Translations under genes and position numbers: made by a program | From: Flammula alnicola | Lineage: Eukaryota; Basidiomycota; Agaricomycetes; Agaricales; Strophariaceae | Length of the DNA: 64,000 bases | Reading direction: 5' to 3' | Assembly (NCBI GenBank): GCA_015499995.1 | Contig: JADNRV010000054.1 | Coordinates: 124,001-188,000, forward strand | Notes under the pieces: model-generated | What the model saw: only the letters and a program-made list of their open reading frames with translations | The model's database searches: none | Told to the model about the DNA's origin: nothing | Shown here: positions 10,561-23,138 of the stretch, in pieces | Position numbering within the stretch: position 1 is the stretch's first letter | Layout of the letters: every line of letters starts with the position of its first letter

Positions 10561-11057
10561 TTTGTTTTTCGTATGGGTTTATTGCAGGACCTGCTTTTGA
10601 TGCTTAATGCTCTCCTTGGATAATATTTATCACATTAAGCGCTATTGGTAATTCTTATTGATTCAAATTTAATTACAAGTCTCGCGAAGTCAAATTTGTT
10701 TGACATAATTTTGTTCATGGCTCCCAGTGCCTCGCACAAAGCATCATGGTTTTGAAGTCATGGCCTTCATTAAAAAGATCGTTGAGCATGCTGCAGGACC
10801 TATAGAAGATCAAGGTTTGCTTTGCAACTTAATGAATATTCAATTTGCTTTCTTTAAGGATAAAGCTTGAGAATGCCAATGCAGGTGAGTCAAGTTGGAC
10901 AGTGACTGAGTTTCGAGTTGAAGAGGAAGTAAGTTCCTAATTGGGATTGGTATATATTTGTTTGCGACGTCTTTCGCAAATAAGGGTTCTGAGTGACTCC
11001 TGCGCGTCATGAGGTTCCTTCTACCGACTCCTTGCCCACTCCAGTGACCTTCTTCAA
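10561..11057. other. Intergenic between NSE3-like and phospholipase C genes
   Basis: A/T-rich sequence without a supported gene. It should hold the 3' end of the NSE3-like transcript and the promoter of the gene at 11058. Confidence 0.5.
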
Positions 11058-12946
11058 ATGTCGGGCGAAGACACAACTTCTCTTCAGGACAAACTCTCTC
11101 ATCTCTACGAGATCCACACTGCACATAATGTTTATCCGCCGTCAGAGGCAGAGGAGTACGGAACAGTAAGACTAAGCCCAGATATTCTACAGTTTGTCGA
11201 GGACGCTCAAGAGGTACTTCGGACCTTATTATTTCAATTTATTACTCAACGTTATAGCCTCTAGAACTGCTTATCAGACGGCCTGTCATCCAGATTTTGC
11301 CTGTTGATGATACTCTGCCTTTAACTCACTATTTTGTATCGTAAGTCCAGGTAACCTCTCCGTGCAGTCCGATAATTAACATATCATGTAGATCTTCGCA
11401 CAATACATACCTATTGTCCAGACAATTGGTGGGAAAGGCATCTGCGGCGTCTTATACCCATGTCCTTAGTCGGTACGGACGATGCGTCGGCGAGTAACCC
11501 GAGTCGGATCCAAGTGATTACTATACTTACTGAATCAAAAAAAAACAGAAATCGACGTCTGGCCTTCATCGAAAGGTCTTATCGTGACTCACGGACACAC
11601 CTTCAGCAAAGGCGTATCTTTCTCTTCGGTCTGTGAAGCTATCGGAGAATGCGTTACCCCAGAAAGCTGGCCCGTCCTAGTGAGCCTCGAGTGTCATGTC
11701 GATGTTGAGGGGCAACAGGAGTTGGTCAGACAGATGCTCGATATCTGGGGCGACAAATTGGTCAGGGGCAAAGATGATGAAGTAGGAGGTGATGATGAGT
11801 ATGTCTCGCCAGCTGAACTTCGGGGTAAAATCATTCTTATGGTACGTGGTTCTGTTCCTCTAAGGGATGCACTATCTGACATTTTACACAGGTCGAATAC
11901 TATCATCCAATCGCTACTGGTACGGGACAGAATGAAGCCGATGATTCTTCATTGTCATCATTCTCGGATGACGACGACGAATCTGGCCAAGGTGTCTGGC
12001 CGAAGCGCGACAAGAACAAGAAAGAGGCCGCTCGCATCTCCGACGAGTTAGCAATATTAGGCTACTATGCACGCAGCATGAAGCCGCGCAAAGGGTGGCT
12101 CACGCAAGAAATAACATCCCCCAAAAACGTCCTCATCAACATCTCTGAATCCGCCTGTCTCTCCCTTCTCCCTGTCTCGCTCCGCCTGCTTGTCGAGCAT
12201 AGCTCCAGGCACCTGAGGCGCATATTCCCCAAGGGTACGCGAATTGGTTCGAGCAACTTCGACCCGCTCGTGTTTTGGCGGAATGGAAGCCAGGTGGCGA
12301 GTTTGAACTGGCAGGTGTACGATAGAGGTATGCAGGTGAACGAGGCTATGTTCGTCGGCAGCCCCGGTTGGGTGGCAAAGCCCCGGCATATGAGGATAGG
12401 AGGCGATGAGGTAAACACAGAGTCGGGAGGACGTGAGAGGTTGGTTGGGGAGATCGTAGGCGTTAGCTCATGTAAGTTATCTCTGGCCTTTGTTTGACGT
12501 GTCTTACATATCTCGTCGCAGTGCCTGCACCAAACGGACGCACGGGCAAGACATTCTCGACATATATTCGAGCCCAGTTGTTCCATGCGAATGGTGACGT
12601 CAACTGGCGCTCGAAAACAATCAAGATCCAGCATTCTGCGGAGACTGGCGCAGATGTCCTTTGGAACGAACAATTCGAATGGGAGTACGAGCGCGATGAG
12701 ATGGCATTTTTGAGGTATTTCATTACAAACATTTCAGTGTTCTAATGTAACTGTGCTCACTGCTTCATTTTCAGGTTGCTCGTGTTTGAGGATGAGTTCG
12801 GCAAGGACGACCGAATTGTAGTTTTCTGTGGACGTCTCGATCACATTGTCAAGGGAGAGTGGGCACTCGTTAGAATGCTCGACATGAAGGGAAAGAACTC
12901 GGGCGCCACTGTCCTCGTCAGGTTCACGACTTCTCGTGTTCAGTAA
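11058..12946 (+). CDS. plc1: Phosphoinositide-specific phospholipase C
   Basis: Seven exons: 11058-11213, 11258-11340, 11392-11489, 11549-11841, 11892-12471, 12522-12714 and 12775-12946 (524 residues). The X domain has the catalytic set: His83-Asn84 in SSSHNTYL, Glu113 and Asp115 in RCVEIDVW, His127 in THGHTF and Glu160 in SLECH. A Y domain follows from about residue 250 ([14 protein letters not shown], then [19 protein letters not shown] and GWVAKP), and then a C2 domain ([27 protein letters not shown]). The enzyme would cleave PIP2 to IP3 and diacylglycerol in a Ca2+-dependent way. At 524 residues it is short: there is no PH domain, and the N-terminus is too short for a full EF-hand array. 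The third intron (11490-11548) starts GC instead of GT. Confidence 0.92.
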
Positions 12947-13370
12947 TCCAACTTGGAGATATCGTGGTGCCTAAAATGCTTTATTTGTAATTTTTCTAAA
13001 TGGATGGATGGTACGTGGGCTTCTTTCTTTCTAAAATTCTCTCTAAAACGATTTACAAATTCTCTTTAAAGAAAAATCATGTTGTACATCATAAAATTAG
13101 GCTATCGTCTTCAGACAATTTTTTTTATCCCTATCCACTTTGATAAAATATTGCGCCTCTGCTAACTTGGGTTACGGAACACTGTCTCCAGTCTTCCACT
13201 GAGAGTTCTGCTGTGCTTCTAATGAATGAGAGAGATATAGTCAATGCTATAACATTTGACCCACATTTCTCCAATATTGCGAAAATATTGGGAGTTGATT
13301 GAGAGTTTGGAAAAACAAATATTTATATACTTTGCCAAGAATAAGTCTCAAGGAGATTTGAGATGAAGTC
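12947..13370. other. Intergenic, A/T-rich
   Basis: Nothing coding is supported. The stretch contains the 3' flank of the phospholipase gene and the promoter of the nucleotidase gene. Confidence 0.5.
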
Positions 13371-14618
13371 ATGAACCATGTCTTCCGCCGAATCCTCCTT
13401 CGTCGTTCCATCCACATGTCCCAGGCATACTCTACAGAAGAACAGGTAGCCGTCGCCGCCGTGCGTCGTGCTTGCCACCTCACCTCCTCGGTTTTCAACA
13501 AGCTGGTAAAGAACGAGACACTTACCAAGGGCGACAAGTCCCCAGTAACCGGTGCGCAATTTTTCTTGACTCGTCTGCAAAAAAATCGAGAGTTCTAAGG
13601 ATTGAGATTGCTTTTGTGAATGTAGTCGGCGACTTTGCAGCCCAAGCGGTGATCAGCTCGATCCTGCACCGCGCGTTCCCTGCAGACCCGATCGTGGGCG
13701 AAGAGGATGCGTCGGACCTGCGCGTAGAATCGGGCAAGGGGATGAAGGACCGCATCATCGAGCTCGCGAACGAGGCTCTCACCGCTGAGCTGGGGCTGGG
13801 CGACAGCCGCGTCTGGGGCATCGGCCCTGGCGAGGCCAGAACGGAGGCAGAGCTGCTCGATGCGATCGACCGAGGGAACTACGACGGCGGGAATGTCGGA
13901 CGTGAGTCCTTCCCATCCAATTTTATCGCATCGCGTTCGTGGATTTTGACGAGCAACGGGTGGCTATCTAGGCATGTGGACGATCGATCCCATCGATGGC
14001 ACGAAGGGCTTCCTGCGCGGCGAGCAATACGCCGTCTGCGTCTCCCTCATCGTCGACTCCATCGTCCAGGTGGGCGTGATCGGGTGCCCAAACCTACCTA
14101 TCGACCCCTCACACCCGGAGAAAGGCACCGGGTGCATATTCACCGCCGTCCGCGGCCAGGGTGCGCAACAGCTAACCCTGTCCGGCGCGAACCCGACCCC
14201 GCTGCGCATCCCCGCCTCCACCCCCGAAACCCTCAACTTTCTTGAATCCGTCGAGGCGGCGCACTCCTCGCATTCATTCAACGACAAGGTGTCTTCGCTC
14301 CTCAGTATCACACGTCCCCCAACGCGCATGGACAGCCAGGCGAAGTACGGCTGTCTCGCGAGAGGCGATGGCGGGGCATACCTGCGCATGCCGACGGGGG
14401 TTGGCTACATGGAAAAAATCTGGGATCATGCACCTGGACAGATCCTCATCGAAGAGGCTGGTGGCGTCGTTACGGATTCAAGAGGAGAACCACTAAACTT
14501 CGGGATCGGACGTACGCTCGGAGAGAATTTTGGTGTCATTGCAGCAGGCAAAGACGTCCACCCTCGCATTCTGGAAGCCGTGCAAAAAGCGCTCGCAGAG
14601 ACCAAAGCAAAAGTTTGA
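13371..14618 (+). CDS. met22: 3'(2'),5'-bisphosphate nucleotidase (MET22/HAL2 type)
   Basis: Three exons: 13371-13551, 13626-13901 and 13972-14618 (367 residues). The inositol-phosphatase fold motifs are all present: GEEDAS (metal-binding Glu-Glu), WTIDPIDGTKGFLRGEQYAV (the DP(I/L)DGT metal site) and WDHAPGQILIEEAGG (second metal site). The enzyme hydrolyses 3'-phosphoadenosine 5'-phosphate to AMP. This removes a by-product of sulfate assimilation, and the enzyme is the known target of Na+ and Li+ toxicity in yeast. The first Met gives an Arg-rich lead (MNHVFRRILLRRSIH) that could be a mitochondrial targeting sequence. The downstream Met (MSQAYSTEEQ, about 13416) matches the usual family start, so dual start use is possible. 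Confidence 0.92.
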
Positions 14619-14881
14619 TACCTAGAACAATTTGTAACCGACCTAACTTATCGGAAATCGCTTATTATCCAGCGCAAACGTCAATGGAAGAACTTTGAAT
14701 ACTTCATTATAACGAAAGAACGCAAACATAAGAACTATAGAAAAATGTACACGTAGGACTACTTGAGAAAATAACAATAATTGTATGGCACAACGACTTA
14801 GACTGTACAATACTGTAATCAACGCGAAACTATTTATCAGGCAATAACAAGTGCCAAATTAACAAAACCGATTTCAATAGT
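14619..14881. other. Short convergent intergenic gap
   Basis: Lies between the 3' ends of the nucleotidase gene (plus) and the unknown minus-strand gene. A/T-rich, consistent with two poly(A) regions. No terminator was identified. Confidence 0.4.
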
Positions 14882-15735
14882 TTAAGCTTTCTTCAAGCTG
14901 TTACGTTGCTTAATCGAAGCGCTCAAGGCAGCGTAAGTAACGGCAGCCTGGTTGAGTTTTTGCTTCGTCTTCTTGTTGGTAAGATCCCGGACAACACCAG
15001 AGCTCGAGGAGGAACTCGCTGACGCTGAGATCTGCGATGAAGAGGTGCTGGCGCTCGACACAGAAGTGCCGGAGCCGCTGGTAGCAGGGATTGGAGTGGT
15101 CGTAGACTTCGGAAGATTAGGGTTTGCGGCGAGGAACGCGTCCTGCGCTTGACGAGTGACGTTCACAGAGGTGAAATGCAATAACTTATGGGTGGCCAGT
15201 CAATTACCATGAACCAGACATTGAGCGAATGAGACATACGGATTTGCGGGTCTTGTTGATGAGATCCTGTTCAGCGCGCGTGATTTGGCGCGAAGTGCCT
15301 CTACAAGAAAAGAATCGAGAAGACATGTTGAGCCATTCCTGTATCCGAGACATACATGGAAAGAAGACTTACGTGCACCCATACTCCTTCACGAACTTAT
15401 TGAACTTCTTGCGCATGTCAGGAACGAGATGGAACTTAATGATCTCAGTCGTGACGGGGCCATTGCTGGTATCGACAGTCGCAAGGTGTTGCAGGAAGAT
15501 TTTTTTAGCCTAAGACGCGAAGATTAGTACAAACGCGTTATGAAAAATCACAAAGAAAAGAGGATAGGATGATACGCACGTCTTCGAGCGCGTTCTTAGC
15601 ACGCTGCGATACCGGCGCGAAATATTCACGATTCACGTCTCCTCCAAATCCAAATCCACCGCCGAAAAAGGGGTCTCTGCGTCGGTAGAGATCCTCAAAG
15701 AGGTCATGGTGGTCGCCATAGCAGGATCGGCACAT
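14882..15735 (-). CDS. Conserved-looking protein of unknown function
   Basis: Four minus-strand exons join in phase: 15735-15580, 15509-15373, 15300-15240 and 15142-14882 (204 residues). The N-terminus is Cys/His- and Gly-rich (MCRSCYGDHHDLFEDLYRRR, then FFGGGFGFGG). The middle is basic and helical (IIKFHLVPDMRKKFNKFVKE, TRAEQDLINKTRK). The C-terminal third is a Ser/Thr-rich linker ending in a basic helix (LTNKKTKQKLNQAAVTYAAL). I do not recognise a domain. Clean splice phases and biased composition favour a real gene. The last acceptor has an alternative a few bases away that would also keep the frame. Confidence 0.65.
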
Positions 15736-16493
15736 CGTTTGGCGAGGAATTTAATATGGGTACTTTATGCGAGAAAGAAGGAAAAGGCGGGAAACAAACT
15801 TTTGGAGACAGAGTCGCGTTAAATGGCGACGCGTTTATTTGTCTTTGTATTGGTTTGCTCGTGACCGACGCGTCTGCCATTCCCCCAGAATAATTTATGA
15901 TGCATTGATGCCCGCTTTGCCATCACGACTAACCTGGACCAAGTGTGTATGGTGACCCTGCCCAAACCCTGCCTTGCAGTGGGCAACCAGTGAGGCTCGC
16001 AGAAGGGCCTAAAATCCGACCAGTTCAGTCCCATTTCTCCGCGCTGAGACAGACTCCGATAATTAGTACATCGATTTAGTACCAGTACCACAGAGCATGA
16101 TGGGTCACAATTCCGGAAAGGCAACACATGGCACCGCGACGTACTTGAGAGTTGTTTTACTTAACTGAAATACGACAAGAACTGCGTTCTTGGTTCAAAC
16201 CAGTTGACTATCTATGCCCGCCTGATGCGGACAACGCGTAGCTGCCCAGAATGGTCCTACACAAGAGGTCAAGAATTTCAGTAGTAACCTGGAACAAGTA
16301 ATTGCAAGATAAGAATACTTATCCAGATTCTAGACGGCCATGGGCTTTCCAAAGCTTGGGATGGGGTGTAAACGAAAAAGGAGAGCTTCCAGAAAGAAAA
16401 AAAGCAGTCCTTGAGGCCAACCAGTTGCAAAATGTCGAGGATTAATGAAAATGCTATCATTGGTATTCTAGAAAAAAGGCTGCCTTCCGGCAT
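15736..16493. other. Intergenic, no supported gene
   Basis: Contains the presumed promoter of the unknown minus-strand gene and the 3' flank of SEC13. Open frames here are short and overlapping. Confidence 0.45.
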
Positions 16494-17981
16494 TTAGCTA
16501 TTCATATCGCTGATACATTCCCAAACGCCCTTCAAGTTCTCCTTCCAGAGGGTAACCTTCCCGTCTCCACAGCTGACCGCGAGCAAATTGCCCGCCAGGC
16601 TCCATGACACGCGCCAAACAACATCTGGGAACTTTCCAGCCGGCGGCGAGGATCCTGTGGGCGAAACGATGGTCGAGGATGGGTCAAGCGCGGTCTTCAC
16701 CCACGGCGAGGTAGGTGACTCCTTCGTCCAGATCAAAACGGTCTTATCTTGCGATGCAGTGGCAATGTAGCTTCGCGGAAGCCCGATATTCGGGGCCCAC
16801 GCGACATCGCGGACCCAATCGGTGTGGCCCTCGAGGGTCTCCTCCTCGACCCAGGACTGTGAGTCTTCGCGGTAGCCCCAGATCTTCACGAGGTTGTCGC
16901 AGCCTGCGCTGGCGAAGCGCTTGACGGAGAAAGGTTGAGAGGGGTTCGGTGTTTGGCCGGGGCCTGCGGGTGCTTGTTGGGGTGTGATAAGAGATCCGGG
17001 GAGAACGGCAGGCGCCCAGGAGACTGCGTTACAGCCTATGGCGTGGCCGGTGAAGATATCAGCGTCCCATTGGCCGTCGTCTGTAAGCAATGTGGGTCAG
17101 GGTAGGTGGTAAAGCGAGTATGAGCATCGGACGAACTTTTGAATGTCAAAACGGACACCTTTCCATCTGACGAAGCACAGGCGAGGATAGCTCCAAGCTC
17201 ATGGGGTGCCCACGAGACCGAGTTGACTAAGGGCAATGATTGAGACCACCAGCCACAACAATGGCTGGGGATTACATACCTGAAGCAGTGTGCAGAGTGT
17301 GCTCCTTGATCTTAATCCAACCGCCCGCGGTGTTCCCCTGCGACTGTTGTTCTTTCCAGATCAACACCTTGCCATCATACGAACTCGACGCGAGGATATG
17401 TCCATATTTCGGATGTGCCCATGCAACTTGCCACACAGGGCCCGTATGCCTATTCGTTCAAGCAAAATTGAGCATTCCTTCAGCCCAAAACTCTCGAACA
17501 CTCGGAACGAAAGACGCGCACCCTTTGAGAGTCTGCCCAGGAGACGACCGTTGCGTCTCTCCGTCAACCACGTCAAACACCTTCACAGTCCGGTCAGAGG
17601 AGCATGTCGCTAGTCGCTTTCCATAGTAATCCAGCTGGGCGTCGTGCTGTAGGCCCAAAGTTCGATCATTGAACAAGAATATTGAGATAAAAGCGAGAAT
17701 CTTCATACAATCATGTCCTCATGAGCTGTCTCGATAGGGACGGAGTCCGAGACTGTGGAGGACGCCTATAAAAGTTTATGTGAGTAAATATGCCAGAGAA
17801 TCCTGCTGGCCACTTGCCATTTTGTTTTACACAGATACAGAAGTTGAAATTCGAAGGCAGTTGGCGGCTAAACTCGATCCTCGTTCTCCGTCGACGTGGA
17901 TGTTACGGAGTCACGCTAATCGTCGTCACGTGCCTCCGTCACAACTTTCTTCCTCGACTTGAACCTCTTTCTTCTCACCAT
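16494..17981 (-). CDS. sec13: SEC13, WD40 protein of the COPII coat and nuclear pore
   Basis: Six coding exons on the minus strand: 17981-17979 (ATG only), 17765-17709, 17646-17522, 17449-17280, 17226-17137 and 17080-16494 (343 residues). The N-terminus reads [20 protein letters not shown], a SEC13 signature. Six WD-type blades follow, including [50 protein letters not shown] and [19 protein letters not shown]13 forms COPII cages with SEC31 and is also in the Y-shaped nucleoporin complex. It is slightly longer than yeast Sec13 because of a Pro/Gln-rich insert in the fourth blade (near residues 165-190). The ATG-only first exon was chosen because ATG|GTGAGA then ..TATAG|GCG keeps the frame and gives a typical Met-Ala start. 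An ATG nearer the second exon does not splice in frame. Confidence 0.92.
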
Positions 17982-18452
17982 GATGTCTGGTGCTAGCTTT
18001 TGCTGTTGGGGAGTGCTAGTGAGGCTAAATGTCCCCCTTCCAATATTGTGTATCCAATTTGTTATCTCTATTTACTATCAGCTAATGAGGAGTTACCTAG
18101 TAGTTACCTGATTTACTTATTTAGCGCAGATTCTATCATTCCATCATGCCCTTTCTTATCTAACATCTTTCAAGTTCAGTTAGAAACTTAGCTTACTTCG
18201 GCTTGAGACTTTAAAACAGTTATCATTCGGAGACTCTAAGCTATACCTATCCCGTGTGCCCCTACCTCCACTGAGAACATCAGTAGTGTAGTATCCCACG
18301 GGCCTTGCATCTCCTTGCATGTTAGTTTGTCATTTGAAATGTCTCGCAAATAAATATGATTGTTGGTATTAGATTTTCGATTCCAACTTCATTGGGCACC
18401 TATAAGTGCCTACCATAGGCTCTTCAATTCAAATAACCAATCCAACGATCCG
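17982..18452. other. Intergenic between SEC13 and the membrane-protein gene
   Basis: Holds the SEC13 promoter. A 63-codon plus-strand frame has no support. Nothing else was seen. Confidence 0.45.
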
Positions 18453-21213
18453 TTACTTTGTATTCTCATCCTCTTCCAACTGTAAAACCGGTGGATATAT
18501 CGCCGCCTGCAAAGTCAGAATAGCAGCGAGAACCAGTTCCGAAAACGAAAACAAATTAATCCCTGGCGCAATTTTTGTGTCGCCGACGACATGTGGGGCC
18601 GAAGCCGCCACGATCAGCGTGGCTCCAACGAGGAATAAGAGCGCACACGGCCTATACGTCCCAGCGAACGTCTTGGCACGAAAGTTGAGAATCAGCTGCA
18701 GAGATTTTCCGAGGAAGGCTGCGGGGAGGACCACGAGCGATTGGAGTTTGATAGTGAAGGTGGCAAGTCCTTCTTCTATTGGTGACTTAGGTCCGTGTGG
18801 ATAAATGACGTAGAACTCGTGGTGTGAAACGAGATAGAAAATAGCCGACAGCACCGCAAAAGCCTGATGAGAGGTGCAGAACAAGATCGTTGTCAGACAC
18901 GGAGTTAGATACATGAGGAACGTGGACTTACGACTGTTTTCTGAAGCCACGATGTCCGAGCATCAAGGCGTTCGCTTGCCCTTTCCGCGTGTGTCGCAGG
19001 GGAGAACCGTATTATTGGTATCCATTTATACCAATGTACATCCGCCCGCGTAATAGCCTTGAGCATAAATATAGTCGTGATCTGGTAGGGAAGCGCCCAC
19101 AAGCACGCTATGATCCAGCCAAAGAACCCAGGTTCGGATTTGTGGTTGTCGGTCAAGAGCTCCAGGACGCCATCTATCAAGTAGGATAGCACCAACATCC
19201 AAATTCCGATCGTTGATATTCCGACAGTCGAGGCACGAGAATACCAATAGTGGAACTCAAAGATTTTCTCGATCACACATATAAACAGCCTAAATCGATG
19301 AGTAAGGAGAAGAAAGGAGCACTTCAGACATAAGACTCACCCGACAGCATTCAAGAAAAAGAGCCGCCTTGGGTGGGCCTCATCTCTAAATCTATACCCC
19401 GCAAGGCCCTCTGATAATTCGGACCAGGCATAATCAGAACGATCTTAAAGTTCGCAATGCAAAAGGGACATACGGTAGAACTCGACGTTGGCTTGCGCAG
19501 CTTCTTTCTTGTCTCCGCTTTCGGTCATGTTAAATTCTTGGTAGTTGCCAAGGGCAATTCCAGCACCATCAGCGATAGCGAGTTTTTCAGGAGTGCGTCC
19601 AGAGAACGCGATGTTCCATTTGATGTCCACGAACTCTTCATCAGGGACTGGGAAGAAGTATGTTCGTTAGCAGAGGAACTGCGAGATTGATGCGACGAGA
19701 AAGGAACCTACCGTCGACTTTATCAGACCCAGCGTCAGGAGGCAGCTTCTCGCATTCTTCGCGATTCACGGGAACTTGAACAAGGTCCTACACCACAAAA
19801 TCAGTGATCTACTAGCTGGAACATTAATATTGGAGTAGGCAGGGAACTGACCAGTGGACCCCATGCGGAGCGAGACAGAGTCAGATACGGCGCATAAGCC
19901 CACTCTGTCGAATTCACTCCAGAATGTGGATCGGTTTTCCGTAGCTTGATCCTGGTCTCGAGATTCCCGTTTATCAGAAACGATTTCATGCAATACCTCC
20001 AGTCCGATTTGCTTGCGACTTCGGTTCGGCCGCACTTTGAAAAGTGTCCCGCATCAGTTATAACATAGGCAAGCGGACTCAGAGATGCACGTACCGACTT
20101 CATGGCAAGTTCTCTGTGAAGCCTGTCATAGGCTTTCCGATTGTAGAATCTTGTCATATCGACTGCACGTAGATAAGACCTACCAGAGAAATCGATACAT
20201 CAGGTTTGCACTTACGAGGCAAGGTTTCCTGTAAGCTCACCGCGTTATGATATATGGATGAGATTCAAGCACGGGTTTGCCCTTCGTCGTTAGTTGAAAC
20301 TTGATCTTGTTCTCATTGGGTGTCCCAGAAGTAGTGGTAGACACATCGTCGAAATCCTCGTCTTCATCGTCTTCATACTTTGTACTCTGGGGTCCCGGAG
20401 GTAAGGCGCATCTTGATTTCGCGGCGCGGAATTCGAGCATCGGTATAAACGTGCCATATGAGTCTATGATTTGGTCCGCTAATGACGGTGAATGTTCAGT
20501 GCTGCGCAAGAAGATCCTTAGTGATCGCAATATTCTCAGCAAAAATGACTCACGACCAAGATCTTGCTGGGGGGTAGTTGACTGTGGAAGGAATCCAACT
20601 CGAGTAATTCACTGCATGATCCAACAAAGATGGAGCGTTAGGGATAAGAACAAAGGACGCGCGAAGGTCGTGGTTGTTCAGCTCGAGATTTTTGCTGGCC
20701 AAAGTAATTTAGAAACCTCGCTAACAAGAAGTGCGCAAAGGCTCACAAAATTCCTGTTGGGACCCGGAACTTCACAGCCGTCTTGATGTCCTTGTTCTTC
20801 AAATGAAGACCACGAAAGACCGTGCCTGTGTATATGGCTTCTTCCACTAATATTGGCCCTCCATCCTCTAGAATCTTGTTCGTCGCGTCGTCGTCATCTT
20901 GAATTGGCGCTGGCTTGCGCAACCAAACAGTCGCCACGATGTCGAAGGTATGATTGCTATTAATCAGCGGCTGCACGACCTCATTCAGTTTGTACGGAAC
21001 TTTCATGTCTTGATACAGCTTAGGATGGGGTGCTCGGAGGTGGTTGAACCCCGAGTAGAGGAATTTGAGTACTAGGAAGCTGCCTCCTACGCAAACGATG
21101 GTGAAGAGCGTCCATAGGGTACATTGGCATCCGATCTTCGACCTCCGCCTTGGTGGGGGGCCTGGGTCGAGCTTTAGCTCCGCAGAGGAAGAATTAGGAG
21201 GAGAGGAAAGCAT
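18453..21213 (-). CDS. Large multi-pass membrane protein of a basidiomycete-type family
   Basis: A multi-exon minus-strand gene. Exon 1 (21213-20747) has a Pro-rich lead, a signal-anchor helix (CTLWTLFTIVCVGGSFLVLK) and the start of a luminal domain (HTFDIVATVWLRKP, TVFRGLHLKNKDIKT). Exon 2 (20694-20554) continues LRASFVLIP and VNYSSWIPSTV. Further exons carry GTFIPMLEFR, an acidic linker, TRFYNRKAYDRLHRELA, EFVDIKWNIAFSGRTPEKL and then at least six helices (WYSRASTVGISTIGIWMLVL, GFFGWIIACLWALPYQITTI, RPCALLFLVGATLIV and others). I recall similar Agaricomycete proteins of about 600-700 residues with no assigned role. The later exons were recognised but not all joined base by base. A broken paralogue lies at 27.2-29.2 kb. 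Confidence 0.8.
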
Positions 21214-21748
21214 TTTGTGATCGTGGTCCACTGGAGAGCGTCCTTGATGTAGAATTCTCAACGCTGTGCAAAGTTGCACACGACAGATGCTCCTGACTCG
21301 TATAATCCAGATTCCAGATTCCACAGAGATGTAGGGTAACCAGATTCAGACAGTGTAGATGTTCCGATGGTGCCGACCCTGATTAGTGACGAGTACGGCT
21401 TTTCAACTCCCAGTGTCAGAACCGTCGCTAGCTTCTCGAGATGTTGTTCTGAAAGTACCCAAGAACGCATCAGTGGTTATGATAGATTTTTAGCTTCACG
21501 TTAAAAACCAATGCGTACAGTGATATTATTTTGGGAACATTTACCTATCCATAAATCAAAGTTGCTTCGAGGGCTGCTGCAAGGCCAAAGCCGGCTGGCT
21601 ACGTTACATAAGCAACTTCGCCAGCTTGAACGGACCTTATGCTCTGACTCTCGAGAGGAGGATTGTCGCCTCACAAAAGGCTGACACGCCTTGGATACGC
21701 CACTATCCAACTCATACACTAGAACTCTGCACAGAAACAGCTACATCA

Positions 21749-23138
21749 ATGCCGACACTTCCGTTTGATATCATCTATCTCATCGTTGAATTTTACGCTT
21801 TCCTGCCAAACGGACGTGGTCGAAAAGCACTCTCAGCACTATCGCGCACTTGTCGCTCACTTTTGCCCATCTGTCGACAACATATCTTCTCTACAGTCAG
21901 TCTCCGTCCTCGTATTTGCGATTGGTCACACTACAAACCATCCAGGCCAGACAACGACTATGAAGTGCCCAGTATCGCACTTCAGAAGATGGAGGACCTG
22001 CTCGAGAGCAACGCCGGAATCGCGGATTACGTCCGCACCCTGTATTACCACTCACACGAATCAAACCACGAAGGGCCAGGCGTCGTTCAACTGCTAAGCA
22101 AGTTCAATCATATCCAAAAACTCGTTATTATGCCATTTGTCGACATTATGGATTACGGGGACCCAGACTCCGAAGAGGACGCAGACGACCCATATGTCGG
22201 AGACGAATCGGACCCACCCTTAAACTGGAAGAAGTTGCCACTAACCTTACAAGAGGCACTTGAGAGACTCATCCATCTACCGACACTTGTCGCCCTGAAG
22301 TTTACGAAAATCACCGGGTTTCCGACCTATATTCTACTCTCTTGTACCAGCCTCCGCACACTTGACATCTCGCATTCCCGGATTCTTCCCATTTCGCTGA
22401 CTGCGCATTCTCCTATGGATTTTACTCCAATAAAATTACGAGATGTGGCTCTTTACCCGGGCGCTAAATCCAACGCGCAAATCTTACGAAGTAGACGTCC
22501 CGATGGTCTTCCAGTTTTTGATTTCTCTGGGATCCAACGGTTAAATATTACGCTGGATAAAGGGAATGATGTTCAGCAATTCAGAGAGCTAATGGGAGGA
22601 CTTCAGCAACTCGAAACGCTTCGCATTACTTGTGGTGGTATGTGATACTGTTTTCTGCTAATGAGATTGTATCAAGAGAGCTAATTTCGTTTGACCTTGC
22701 CCAGCATGGCACGCTGAAGCGCTCTCCCTGGCCCTTGCGGAAGAAGCTTCCTCTCTTGAAAGGCTTCGCAGCCTTTCTCTCGCAACCCTGACGTACCAAG
22801 AGACTCATCTGTTTCAGCGCCTCTTTCCCTTTCAAGCCCTGAAACACAGCCCTTCATTGAAATTGCTTGAAAACATTGACCTATCTCTCGAAGTGCATTC
22901 CTATTATGAACAGGCTGCTGCTCATGATTTGGAACAGCTAGACCAATTTCTATCTACACCGGCAATGTTCCCAGCTTTAAAGTCGGTGACAGTAAACGTT
23001 GGTTTGCTTGACTCTTGGAGTTTGGAAGAGAAAGAGAAGTGGGAGACGTTACCGAGAACTCACCTGATACGTCTGTCCAATGACGGGGCACTGGATTTTA
23101 GTTATTCATTTTGGTACGATGCAGATGTAAGGCTCTAG
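21749..23138 (+). CDS. F-box-type protein, cluster copy 1
   Basis: Two exons, 21749-22637 and 22705-23138, joined by a GTATGT..CCCAG intron. The N-terminus MPTLPFDIIYLIVEF followed by LSALSRTCRSLLPICRQHIF is the F-box pattern of this local family. The rest is a Leu-rich ladder (LPTLVALKFTKI, CTSLRTLDISHSR, FDFSGIQRLNITL) with an acidic stretch near residue 145. The start at 21749 is preferred because copy 2 has the same MPT(L/F)PF start. A longer frame from 21626 exists but its extra residues are not matched by a start in copy 2. Likely role: substrate adaptor of an SCF ubiquitin ligase, inferred from the motif only. Confidence 0.8.
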
